Assembly: GCA_010672925.1 (NCBI GenBank)
Contig: JAAHFP010000006.1
Coordinates: 51,502 to 115,501, forward strand
Origin: Symploca sp. SIO1C2
GTDB taxonomy: Bacteria > Cyanobacteriota > Cyanobacteriia > Cyanobacteriales > Coleofasciculaceae
Direction: 5' to 3'
DNA: 64,000 nt
Shown here: positions 1 to 9,000 of the stretch, in pieces
Numbering within the stretch: the first letter of the stretch is position 1
Layout of the letters: each line of letters opens with the position of its first letter
Notes under the pieces: generated by a model
What the model was told of the DNA's origin: nothing
Seen by the model: only the letters and a program-made list of their open reading frames with translations
Databases searched by the model: none
Translations under genes and position numbers: made by a program

Positions 1-3000
1 GGAGACCAGCTTGAAGATAAAGTAGAGGAAATGGTGGCAATTAACTATCGCTTTTTGCACGACCGCGTCCAACAAGCTGCTTATTCCTTAATTCCAGAAG
101 ACCAAATACAAACCACTCATTTGCTAATTGGCAGATTGTTACTGCATCGCACTTCCCCCAGGAATATCGAAGACAAGATTTTTGATATTGTCAACCAAAT
201 TAATCTAGGTATAGACCTGATTACGCAGCCGTCTGAGAGGTATCAGATAGCAAAACTGAACTTCACTGCAGGGAAAAAAGCAAAAATAGCAACTGCTTAT
301 GTAGCCTCTTTAAACTATTCTGAAACTGCCTGTTCGTTACTCTCAAAAGATTGCTGGCAACAAAACTATAAGTTTACTTTATTGTTATATGAACTGATGG
401 CGGATACTGCTTATCTTACTGGCAATTTTACACGAGCAGAAATGCTGATAAATATATTACTATCTAACGCCATCAATATATTAGATCAAGTTAAGGCTTA
501 TGAGATCAAGATTCAAATCGCTATCTCCCAAAATAAACCTACAGATGCCATTAGAGTGGGACTTGATTTACTTTCTTCCTTAGGAATTGACTTACCTGAT
601 AATCCAGATGAAGGGGATGTTAATCGCTATTTGTCAGAACTAGGGTCAAAGTTATCGAAATCTTCCCCCGAATCATTGGTTTCTTTACCGATAATGAGCG
701 GTGGCAAACAATTAGCCTCAATGCGGATTTTATCTAGCCTGTTAAATGCTGCTTATTTGGGATTGCCTAACTTACTCCCAATTATTGTTGCTAAACAGGT
801 GGATTTGTCTGTTACCTATGGAAATACAACTATTTCGCCATCGGCTTATGCAAACTACGGTTTAATTCTTTGCAGTATTGTTGATGATATAGATGAAGGA
901 TATCGCTTTAGCAACTTAGCAATTAAATTATTAGAAAAAATTGATTCTACAGAATTTCATGCCAAAACATTAGAAGTTGTTTATCTTGCGATAAAACATT
1001 GGAAAAATCATATTAGTTTAACCCTAGATCCTCTCTTAGAAAGTTACAAAATAGGCTTAGAATCTGGTGATTTAGAATCTGCATCTTTTGCGACTCTTGA
1101 CCATTGTACTCACTCATTTGTTACTGGGAAAAATTTAACCGAGCTTGAACGCGAGATGTCTAAATACAGTGCCTTCGCCAAAGATTTTCATCAGAGAATG
1201 GTCTTTAATTTAAACGAGCTTAATCGCCGAACTGTCCTGAATTTGAGCCAAAAAAGTGATAACTCTACTCTTTTACTGGGTAATGCTGGTGATGAAGACA
1301 AAATACTGCTAAATTACAAGCAAAATAAAGAGTTGAGCTATCTTGCTTTTTTCTATATTAATAAATTATTACTTTGTTATTTGTTTAGCGATCACAATCA
1401 CGCTGTAGAGATTGCAGCCCAGGCCGAAAAATATTTGGAAGGAATCCCAGGGCAGGTATTCGTCCCTTTATTTTATTTCTATGACGCTTTGTCATGGCTT
1501 TCCCTCTATCCTAACTTGGAGGAAATAGAACAAGAAGCAGCACTCTTGCGTATTGTATCTCATCAAAACAAAATCGCAAAATGGGCTGATTTAGCCCCAA
1601 TGAACTATGCCCATAAACTTTACCTCATTCAAGCAGAAAAATATCGAGTGCTGGGGGAAAAAGTAAAAGCAATAGAACTGTATGATTTGGCGATAGCCGA
1701 AGCCAAAGACAATCACTATATCCAAGAAGAAGCATTAGCCAACGAACTGACTGCCCAGTTTTACCTTGATTGGAACAAGGAAAAAATTGCTGCTGTTTAC
1801 ATGCAGGAAGCCTATTACTGCTATGCCCATTGGGGTAGCAAAGCCAAAACTGATGATTTGGAAAAGCGTTATCCTCTGTTGTTACAACCTATTTTACAAC
1901 AGTCGGCAAAACCCCTGAATTCCCTCGAAACATTAAGCCTTGTCAGTCCCCAGATTTCGTTCCATTCCTCGACAAAATCTAGCAACTCTGACAGTACCAG
2001 CATCAATACTACCCTAGATTTTGCAGCTGTTATCAAAACCTCTCAAGCAATTTCTCGAATCATTAAACTCGATGAACTACTACGCCAACTCACTCAAACT
2101 ATTTTGCAACAGTCCGGGGGCGATCGCTGTGCCTTAATTCTGCCCAATAGCAATGACACCTGGTTTATTGAAGCTATTGCCACAACAGATACCACCAATC
2201 TCTGTTCAGTACCCTTAGAGGGTCACCTTGATTTCCCCATCAAACTCATTCAATACGTGAAAAATACCCAAACAGCGGTGGTGATGGATGACCTTGATAC
2301 TGATTTACCGATAATTGACTACTATCTTAGCCAGCAGCAACCCAAGAGTGTGTTGTGCTTACCTATTCTTAATCAAAGTCAACTGATTGGCATTTTATAT
2401 TTAAGCAATCAATCCACCAGTGGAGTATTTACCAGAGATCGCCTCCTTATCCTCAACTTCCTTTGTACCCAGGCGGCAATTTCTTTGAAGAATGCTCGAC
2501 TCTATGCAGATCTAAAGCTGAGTGAAGCAAGAGCTACTGCTGTATTTGAGCAAGCTGCTGTTGGCTTTGTTGAATCCGATATGCGGACTGGCAAATTGAC
2601 TCTGGTGAATCCGTGCTTCTGCCAAATGACTGGCTATACTACAGCAGAATTAATGGAGATGACGGTGGCTAAGTTAACCCATCCTGATGATTTCCCGGCT
2701 TCTGTCCAAGCAATACAAAAGCTTTACTCTGGTCAGGTTGAGAGCTTCACTCTAGAAAAACGATATCTTCGCAAAGATGGGTCATTCTTTTGGGCAGAAA
2801 CTACGGTGTATCTTGTCGAGCTCCAGGAAGAACAAAATACCAATTGTTTGGCCATTATCCAAGATATTAGTGAGAGAAAGCGGCTTGAAACTGAACGTCA
2901 ACAAGCTGAAACCGTTTTGCAAAACTTGGTTTTAGGCACTGCCGCCACCACTGGGCAAGACTTTTTCCCGGCGTTAGTGACACATATTGCCACAGCCCTC

Positions 3001-4359
3001 AATGTCTCTTACGTTATGGTGACTGAGAAAGTTGACGAAACCCTGCGAACCTTAGCATTTTGGGTCAACGGTGCCTTGCAACCTACTTATGCCTACAATA
3101 TAGCTCATACCCCTTGCGAACTGGTTATGCAGCATGGGGAATGGTATGGTGAATGCTCTATGCAGGAGCTGTTTCCTGAGGATTTAGACCTAGTTGAGTT
3201 TGGGGTAGAAAGCTATTTAGGAACTGCTTTTTACAATACTGAAGGTACAGTTATTGGTCATCTATGTATTCTCAACACAGAGATGATCCAGGACTTAAAG
3301 CAAGCAGAATATCTACTGCGCATTTTTGCTGCCCGTGCTGCTGCGGAGTTGGAACGCCAGCGGGCAATGACTTCCCTAGAACACCTCAACCAAGCCTTAG
3401 AAATCAAAGTCGAAGAACGAACTAAAGCCCTAGCGATGACCCAAACCGCAGTCGATTGGGCTGCTGATTGTGTGTTCTTAGTCCGTCCGGATAGCAGTTT
3501 TTATTACGTCAATAATACAGCTTGTGCTAAGTTGGGCTATAGCCGAGAAGAACTGCAAGCACTTTCAGTAATTGATATTAATCCCACCGTTTCCCCTGAC
3601 CGTTGGCTAGATATATGGCAAAAAATTAAGCAACAGTCCACCTGGACTATAGAATCTCTACACCAATCTAAAGATGGTTGTATCTACCCTGTAGAAGTCA
3701 CAGCGAAGTATCTGGAACTTGACGGTGAAGAGTACAGCTTTGCCTTTGTCAGAGATATTACCGAACGAAAGGAAACTGAGCAAATCATTCGCCAAAAGGC
3801 TGAGCGAGAAAAACTATTGCGAGAAATTACCCAGAAGATTGGCCAATCTCTGGAACTTCAGAAGATTTTTGATACTGCTTGTGTTGGTATCCGGGAATTT
3901 ATGGAGGCGGATCGAGTCGCTATCTTCAAGTTTGACCCCGACTCTGGTTATGATGATGGTACTTTTGTCGCGGAATCGGTGAGGGTCGGGTTGAATTCTG
4001 TTCTTGCCAAGCGAGTCCATGACCATTCCTTTGGTGAAAACTATGCCAAGCTTTATTTCCAAGGTAAATATCTAGCGATTGATGATATCTACCATCCTGA
4101 ACTCTCTCCCTGTCACATTGAGATCCTCGAACAATTTCAGATTCGAGCCAATCTGGTGATTCCGGTTTCCTTACAACAGGGATTGTGGGGCTTGATCTGT
4201 ATACATCAATGCACAGAAGCCCGCCATTGGGAGGAAGAGCAGGTTGATTTAAGCCAACAACTAGCCAATCAATTAGCGATCGCTATTCAACAAGCTTCTC
4301 TATTTGAGCAGTTGCAGCAGCAACTTCCACAATCATTTTCCCCATCTCCAGAAAATTAA
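1..4359 (+). CDS. Multi-sensor signalling protein (helical repeats-GAF-PAS-GAF-PAS-cyanobacteriochrome GAF), 5' end outside window
   Basis: The frame is open from base 1, so the ATG at 31 is internal and the N-terminus is missing. The first residues (RFLHDRVQQAAYSLIPED) align with the middle of the giant kinase at 6010-11073, so the missing part is probably a Ser/Thr kinase plus AAA ATPase. Counting codons from base 1: TPR-like helical region to about 640, GAF about 690-837, PAS about 841-963, GAF about 977-1120, PAS about 1144-1260, last GAF about 1274-1434. The last GAF has the cyanobacteriochrome pattern: Cys1371-His in SPCHIEIL, followed by FQIRANLVIP and WGLICIHQC. The second-cysteine DXCF position reads DHSF. 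The protein ends just after this GAF with no histidine kinase or receiver, so any output would come from the missing N-terminal kinase. Confidence 0.85.
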   Translation, partial: GDQLEDKVEEMVAINYRFLHDRVQQAAYSLIPEDQIQTTHLLIGRLLLHRTSPRNIEDKIFDIVNQINLGIDLITQPSERYQIAKLNFTAGKKAKIATAYVASLNYSETACSLLSKDCWQQNYKFTLLLYELMADTAYLTGNFTRAEMLINILLSNAINILDQVKAYEIKIQIAISQNKPTDAIRVGLDLLSSLGIDLPDNPDEGDVNRYLSELGSKLSKSSPESLVSLPIMSGGKQLASMRILSSLLNAAYLGLPNLLPIIVAKQVDLSVTYGNTTISPSAYANYGLILCSIVDDIDEGYRFSNLAIKLLEKIDSTEFHAKTLEVVYLAIKHWKNHISLTLDPLLESYKIGLESGDLESASFATLDHCTHSFVTGKNLTELEREMSKYSAFAKDFHQRMVFNLNELNRRTVLNLSQKSDNSTLLLGNAGDEDKILLNYKQNKELSYLAFFYINKLLLCYLFSDHNHAVEIAAQAEKYLEGIPGQVFVPLFYFYDALSWLSLYPNLEEIEQEAALLRIVSHQNKIAKWADLAPMNYAHKLYLIQAEKYRVLGEKVKAIELYDLAIAEAKDNHYIQEEALANELTAQFYLDWNKEKIAAVYMQEAYYCYAHWGSKAKTDDLEKRYPLLLQPILQQSAKPLNSLETLSLVSPQISFHSSTKSSNSDSTSINTTLDFAAVIKTSQAISRIIKLDELLRQLTQTILQQSGGDRCALILPNSNDTWFIEAIATTDTTNLCSVPLEGHLDFPIKLIQYVKNTQTAVVMDDLDTDLPIIDYYLSQQQPKSVLCLPILNQSQLIGILYLSNQSTSGVFTRDRLLILNFLCTQAAISLKNARLYADLKLSEARATAVFEQAAVGFVESDMRTGKLTLVNPCFCQMTGYTTAELMEMTVAKLTHPDDFPASVQAIQKLYSGQVESFTLEKRYLRKDGSFFWAETTVYLVELQEEQNTNCLAIIQDISERKRLETERQQAETVLQNLVLGTAATTGQDFFPALVTHIATALNVSYVMVTEKVDETLRTLAFWVNGALQPTYAYNIAHTPCELVMQHGEWYGECSMQELFPEDLDLVEFGVESYLGTAFYNTEGTVIGHLCILNTEMIQDLKQAEYLLRIFAARAAAELERQRAMTSLEHLNQALEIKVEERTKALAMTQTAVDWAADCVFLVRPDSSFYYVNNTACAKLGYSREELQALSVIDINPTVSPDRWLDIWQKIKQQSTWTIESLHQSKDGCIYPVEVTAKYLELDGEEYSFAFVRDITERKETEQIIRQKAEREKLLREITQKIGQSLELQKIFDTACVGIREFMEADRVAIFKFDPDSGYDDGTFVAESVRVGLNSVLAKRVHDHSFGENYAKLYFQGKYLAIDDIYHPELSPCHIEILEQFQIRANLVIPVSLQQGLWGLICIHQCTEARHWEEEQVDLSQQLANQLAIAIQQASLFEQLQQQLPQSFSPSPEN

Positions 4360-4370
4360 AACAGATGTTA

Positions 4371-4490
4371 TATCAAGTTCGGATAATCACTTATAATTCC
4401 CTTCTCCCTTGCAACCTTCTTTCTTCCCTCCTGCCTCCTGCCTCCTGCCTTATTGCCACTGAAGTGTAAGTATTCAACCTAACTTGATAT
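4371..4490. repeat. Short MITE-like repeat with 10-bp inverted ends
   Basis: ATATCAAGTT at 4371-4380 is the exact inverse of AACTTGATAT at 4481-4490. The 120 bp between contain a CCTCCTGCCTCCTG microsatellite that recurs near 11220 and, inverted, near 31980. This accounts for most of the 325-bp gap between the sensor gene and the antitoxin gene. Inference: a non-coding mobile or formerly mobile repeat. Confidence 0.45.
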
Positions 4491-4684
4491 TAAATCTCAT
4501 CACGATAATTCCCATTGTATCGAGTAGGCACTGCTGAAAGTCAGATGTTTTTCGGATCGATTATTGCGTTTGTTTCGTTTAATACCTATATTGGAACTAC
4601 ACCTCATCAGTGAGGTAAAATTTTTGTCAAGCTTGAACCCATGCTCCTGCGGTAGGCTTTATCCCAATCTAGGATGATTTTTAC

Positions 4685-5158
4685 GTGACTCGTTCAATGG
4701 CTTATAGTAAACCGACAATTCCCACGGAAACAGACGCCAAAATCTCTGAAGAAAGTAGCCGCATTTTAGCTACTCATATTCAGTTACAACAGCCTACCCA
4801 AAGAATCAAATTAGTTGAAGAGGACGGGAGTGAGCAAACAGTCGAGATTCCTATGGTAGCTCTTCATCTCCTAGTTGATATTTTGTCACAAATGGCTCAG
4901 GGAAATGCAGTTACTCTTATACCCATTCATGCAGAACTCACAACTCAGGAAGCTGCGGATATCTTAAATGTCTCTCGTCCGTTCCTGATCAAGCTGATTT
5001 CGACCGGTGACTTGCCCTACCGTTATGTAGGACGGCATCGCCGTATTCGCTTTGAAGATTTGATGAACTATAAGGAAAGTATTGATCAAAAGAGAATGCA
5101 AGCTCTAGATGAACTTGCAGCTCAGGCTCAAGAACTAAAGATGGGCTATGAAACTTGA
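4685..5158 (+). CDS. Excisionase-fold (HTH_17/MerR-like) antitoxin of a PIN toxin pair
   Basis: The protein has 157 residues. The middle holds a helix-turn-helix of the excisionase/MerR-like type (TQEAADILNVSRPFLIKLI, then the wing YRYVGRHRRIRFEDL, about residues 85-130). Proteins with this domain and an N-terminal stretch like LVEEDGSEQTVEIPMVALHLL are commonly the DNA-binding antitoxin paired with a PIN-domain RNase. The downstream toxin frame starts 1 nt after this stop, so the two were probably one autoregulated operon. The frame begins with GTG at 4685 (GTGACTCGTTCAATGG); the ATG at 4697 (MAYSKPT) is the likelier start. The toxin partner carries a nonsense codon, so this gene may now be a lone antitoxin. 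Confidence 0.75.
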   Translation: MTRSMAYSKPTIPTETDAKISEESSRILATHIQLQQPTQRIKLVEEDGSEQTVEIPMVALHLLVDILSQMAQGNAVTLIPIHAELTTQEAADILNVSRPFLIKLISTGDLPYRYVGRHRRIRFEDLMNYKESIDQKRMQALDELAAQAQELKMGYET

Positions 5159-5159
5159 T

Positions 5160-5732
5160 ATGGCGTCAAATTTTACAGCCCTCTACGATGCCTGTGTTCT
5201 CTATTCAGCACCTTTGCGAGATCTACTAATGCAATTGGCGTTGACTGATTTATTTTGAGCTAGATGGACAGAACAAATTCAAGACGAGTGGATTGAGAAC
5301 CTACTTAAGAAACGACCGGATCTTAAACTTGAGCAACTCACTCGAACAAAAGAGCTAATGAATCGTAACGTGCGCGATTGCTTGGTTACTAGTTATGAGT
5401 ACTTAATTCCCTCCCTTGAATTACCAGATCCAGATGATCGCCATGTCTTAGCAGCTGCTCTTAAAGGGCGTGCAGATGTGATTGTCACATTTAATCTTTC
5501 CGATTTTCCAAAAGCTATCCTCGATCAATATGATATTGAAGCACAACATCCCGATAACTTTATTTCTAATCTCATCGACTTGAGACCAGCGAAAATCGTA
5601 GCAGCAGTAAAAATTTGTCAACAGCGCCTTCAGAATCCTCCTAAATCGATTAACGAATACTTAGATACTTTGTTGAGGCAAGGACTCACTCTTTCAGTGT
5701 CAATGCTTCGAGAACTGTATGACGAGTCTTAG
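5160..5732 (+). pseudogene. PIN-domain toxin broken by one in-frame TGA
   Basis: An ATG at 5160, 1 nt after the antitoxin stop, opens MASNFTALYDACVLYSAPLRD, which carries the first acidic residue of a PIN nuclease (YDACVLY). The frame reads to LTDLF, meets TGA at 5256-5258, and continues in the same frame with ARWTEQIQDEWIENLL and on to 5732. PIN features downstream include LPDPDDRHVLAAAL and DVIVTFNLSDFP, which hold the other acidic residues. One substitution (for example CGA to TGA) explains the break; no other lesion is visible. An internal ATG at 5358 could yield a 124-residue product without the first catalytic Asp. Family function: VapC-like RNase that cleaves RNA until the antitoxin binds it. 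A sequencing error is the main alternative. Confidence 0.75.
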
Positions 5733-5937
5733 TTATTGAAAGAGCTGAAAAAGTTAGTTAAGCCTGCATCTATTTTCACCACAACCCACACCCAAACCCT
5801 ACACTCAGTCTCATTTTTAGCCTTGTTATCACCCCCTGAGGCTAAAACGTTTAAGGATAGCTCCGGTTTCTGCTGTTCCTAACCTCAACGCCGTAGTATA
5901 CTTGAATGTCTGGTCATATTGAGTACAAATTGAGTAA

Positions 5938-5962
5938 AAATCGTCCTCCCTAAGGACGATTT
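5938..5962. terminator. Hairpin before the giant kinase gene
   Basis: AAATCGTCCT (5938-5947), loop CCCTA, AGGACGATTT (5953-5962): a perfect 10-bp stem. It lies in the 277-bp gap after the PIN frame and about 65 bp before the kinase start. The following sequence has only a weak T run, so it may be a leader structure rather than a terminator. Confidence 0.4.
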
Positions 5963-6009
5963 ATGTAAAATGTCAGATAATTGAGGGAGCAATCAACTGT
6001 CTGTCCTGT

Positions 6010-9000
6010 TTGAATTTATTCCTGGTGATGATGCTCAAGTTAGCTGGCTATCAAGAAGTTAATCAAATTTATGCCGGAAACCGTACCCTTGTCTATCGAG
6101 GGATTCAAACTACCACTCAGCAACCAGTTATCATCAAAGTCCTGCGCAATCCTCACCCCAACTTCCAGGAGTTAGTCCGGTTCCGCAACCAATACATCAT
6201 TACCCGTAATCTGGAACATCCCGCCATTGTTCAACCCCTTACCCTAGAACGTTACTTTAACGGCTATGCTTTAGTGATGCCTGATAATGGGGCGCTCTCT
6301 CTACTAGAATATTGGCAACAGTACCCTAGTGATCTTAGTCAATTTCTCAGTATTGCTCTTCAACTAGCCGAAGCTCTGAATTATTTGGGACAAAACCGTA
6401 TCATCCATAAAGATATCAAACCTACCAACATCCTCATTCACCCCGAAACCTGCCAAATCCAGCTCATCGATTTCAGCATTTCCAGTTTACTGCCCAAAGA
6501 ACAGCAACAACTGGTCAACCCTAATGTTCTAGAAGGAACCCTTGCCTATATCTCCCCAGAACAAACGGGCCGCATGAATCGGGGAATAGACTATCGCACA
6601 GATTTTTACTCCCTGGGTGTCACCCTCTACGAAATCCTGACAGGAATTGTGCCCTTCCAGAGTAGTGATCCCATGGAGTTACTGCACTGCCACATTGCCA
6701 AAGCTCCCTTAGCACCTAATGAACTCTTGGATAATCAGGGTCAACCCTATCCAGAAGCCATCTCAGAGATTATTCTCAAGTTGATGGCGAAGAATGCCGA
6801 GGAACGGTATCAGAGTATTTTGGGCTTGAAGTATGATTTAGAGCGATGTTTGCAACAGTGGGAAGCTACAGGAGAAATTACTCCATTTGATCTGGGAGAG
6901 AATGATCGAAGCGATCGCTTTATTATCCCCGAAAAACTCTACGGAAGGGAAGCGGAGGTGCAAGTTTTACTTGATGCCTTTGAGCGAGTTGCCAACCCTC
7001 GTCTGGGTAAGGGAAAAAATGAGTGGGGAAACGAGTTAGCAGACGCGGAGATGTGGGGACGCGGGGACGCGGGGAATGGAAATCCCACACCAAATTTCGT
7101 TCAACCCTCTGAATCTCCCCTTACTAAGGGGGGACATAGGGGGGTAGGAGCAGAACTACTTCTGATTGCAGGCTTCTCTGGAATTGGCAAAACAGCGGTT
7201 GTCAATGAAGTTCACAAGCCGATTATTAGTCAACGGGGTTATTTTATCAAAGGTAAATTTGATCAATTAAATCGTAATGTGCCTTTCTGGGCTTTTGTGC
7301 AAGCATTCCGAGACTTGATGGGGCAATTAGTGAGTGAATCGGATGCCGACTTAGCTAACTGGAAAGCCAAAATCCTCAATGCCTTGGGAGACAATGCTCA
7401 AGTTATTATCGATGTAGTTCCTGAACTCGAAAGGATTGTCGGCAAACAACTGCCTGCTCCTGAACTCTCTGGCAGTGCTGCCCAAAATCGGTTTAACTTG
7501 CTCTTTCAAAAGTTTATTGCCGTATTCACGACGCAAGAACATCCCCTCGTGATCTTTTTGGATGATTTGCAGTGGGCAGATTCGGCATCACTCAACTTGA
7601 TGCAAGTTTTAATGGGTGATAGTGATAGAGGTTATTTATTATTACTGGGAGCTTATCGGGATAATGAAGTTTTTCCTGCCCATCCTTTAATGTTGAGCCT
7701 GAAAGAACTAGAGAAAAAGCAAGCTGCTCTTTCCACAATAACCCTAAATCCATTGGTTTTTGAACACATTAATCAATTAATTGCCAATACTCTGAGCTGT
7801 CCAGAAAATATCGCTCAACCACTGACAGAATTAGTGTATCAAAAAACCCAAGGCAACCCGTTTTTTACCACTCAATTTCTGAAAGGGTTACATCAAGATG
7901 AGCTAATTACCTTTAATCAAAACTTGGGCTATTGGGAATGCGACTTGGTACAAGTTCAAGATGCAGCTCTTACTGATGATGTAGTTGAGTTCATGGCTGG
8001 GCGCTTACAGAAGTTGCCGGAAGCAACCCAGGAAGTTTTGAAAATTGCCGCTTGTATTGGCAATCGGTTTGATTTAGCGACCTTAGCGGTAGTCGATGAG
8101 CAAAATCAGGAGGATGTGGCAACGAATTTGTGGCGATCGCTCCAAGAGGGGTTTGTGATTCCCACTAGTGAAACTTATAAGTTTTTCCAAGGAGAACAAA
8201 GTACTGCAAGAGACGTTGATACTGTTTCGGTCAGTTATCAATTTTTGCATGACCGCATCCAGCAAGCCGCATATAACTTAATCCCAGAGGAGCAGAAAAC
8301 AACCTATCATTATCAAATTGGTCGGAACTTGTTAGTTGATATTCCCTTAGCAGAGCAGGAGGAATTTCTCTTTGAAATTGTCAATCATCTTAATACCGGA
8401 ATTGCTTTGATTATAGAGCGAGGGGAACGCTATCATCTAAGCCAATTAAACTTACAAGCAAGTCGTAAAGCGAAGACAGCTACTGCCTACCAGTCAGCTA
8501 ATGGTTATTGCGATATGGCTCGTAGTTTGATTACTGAGGAAACCTGGCAAACAGATTATCAAAATCATTTAGAAATCTATCTTGAATCGGTAGAGATTGC
8601 CTTTCTCTGTGGCGAGTTTGACCACATGGAGCATCTAGCACAAATTGTTCTCCAAGAAGTGCGCCAGTTTCTTGATGGAGCTAAAGTCTACGAAATTCAA
8701 GCCCAAGCACTGATTGCTCAAAACCAACTTGATGCAACTATTCAATTAGGACTTAACTTTTTAGAAAAATTAGGGATCCAACTGCCCTCACAGGTGACGC
8801 CATCACAAATCACTACTGCCTTTGCTCAAAACGATGAGTTATTGCAGACAATCGTGATTGAGGATGTAGTCAATTTCGATTTGATGGACGATCCTAACAA
8901 AGAGGCTGCTGTGCGGATGATCACCATTGCTGGTTTAGCAATGTATGTTTCCAATCCAGAATTGTTGATGTTAGCTGTTGCTAAACAAGTCAATCTTTGT

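Noticed and set aside
4360..4684. Gap before the antitoxin gene as a tRNA or structured RNA locus
   Set aside because: Only a short inverted-repeat element and a microsatellite are visible; no cloverleaf could be formed.
5256..5258. TGA in the PIN frame as a selenocysteine codon
   Set aside because: No selenocysteine insertion structure is visible after it, the PIN family does not use selenocysteine, and the position is not a catalytic one.
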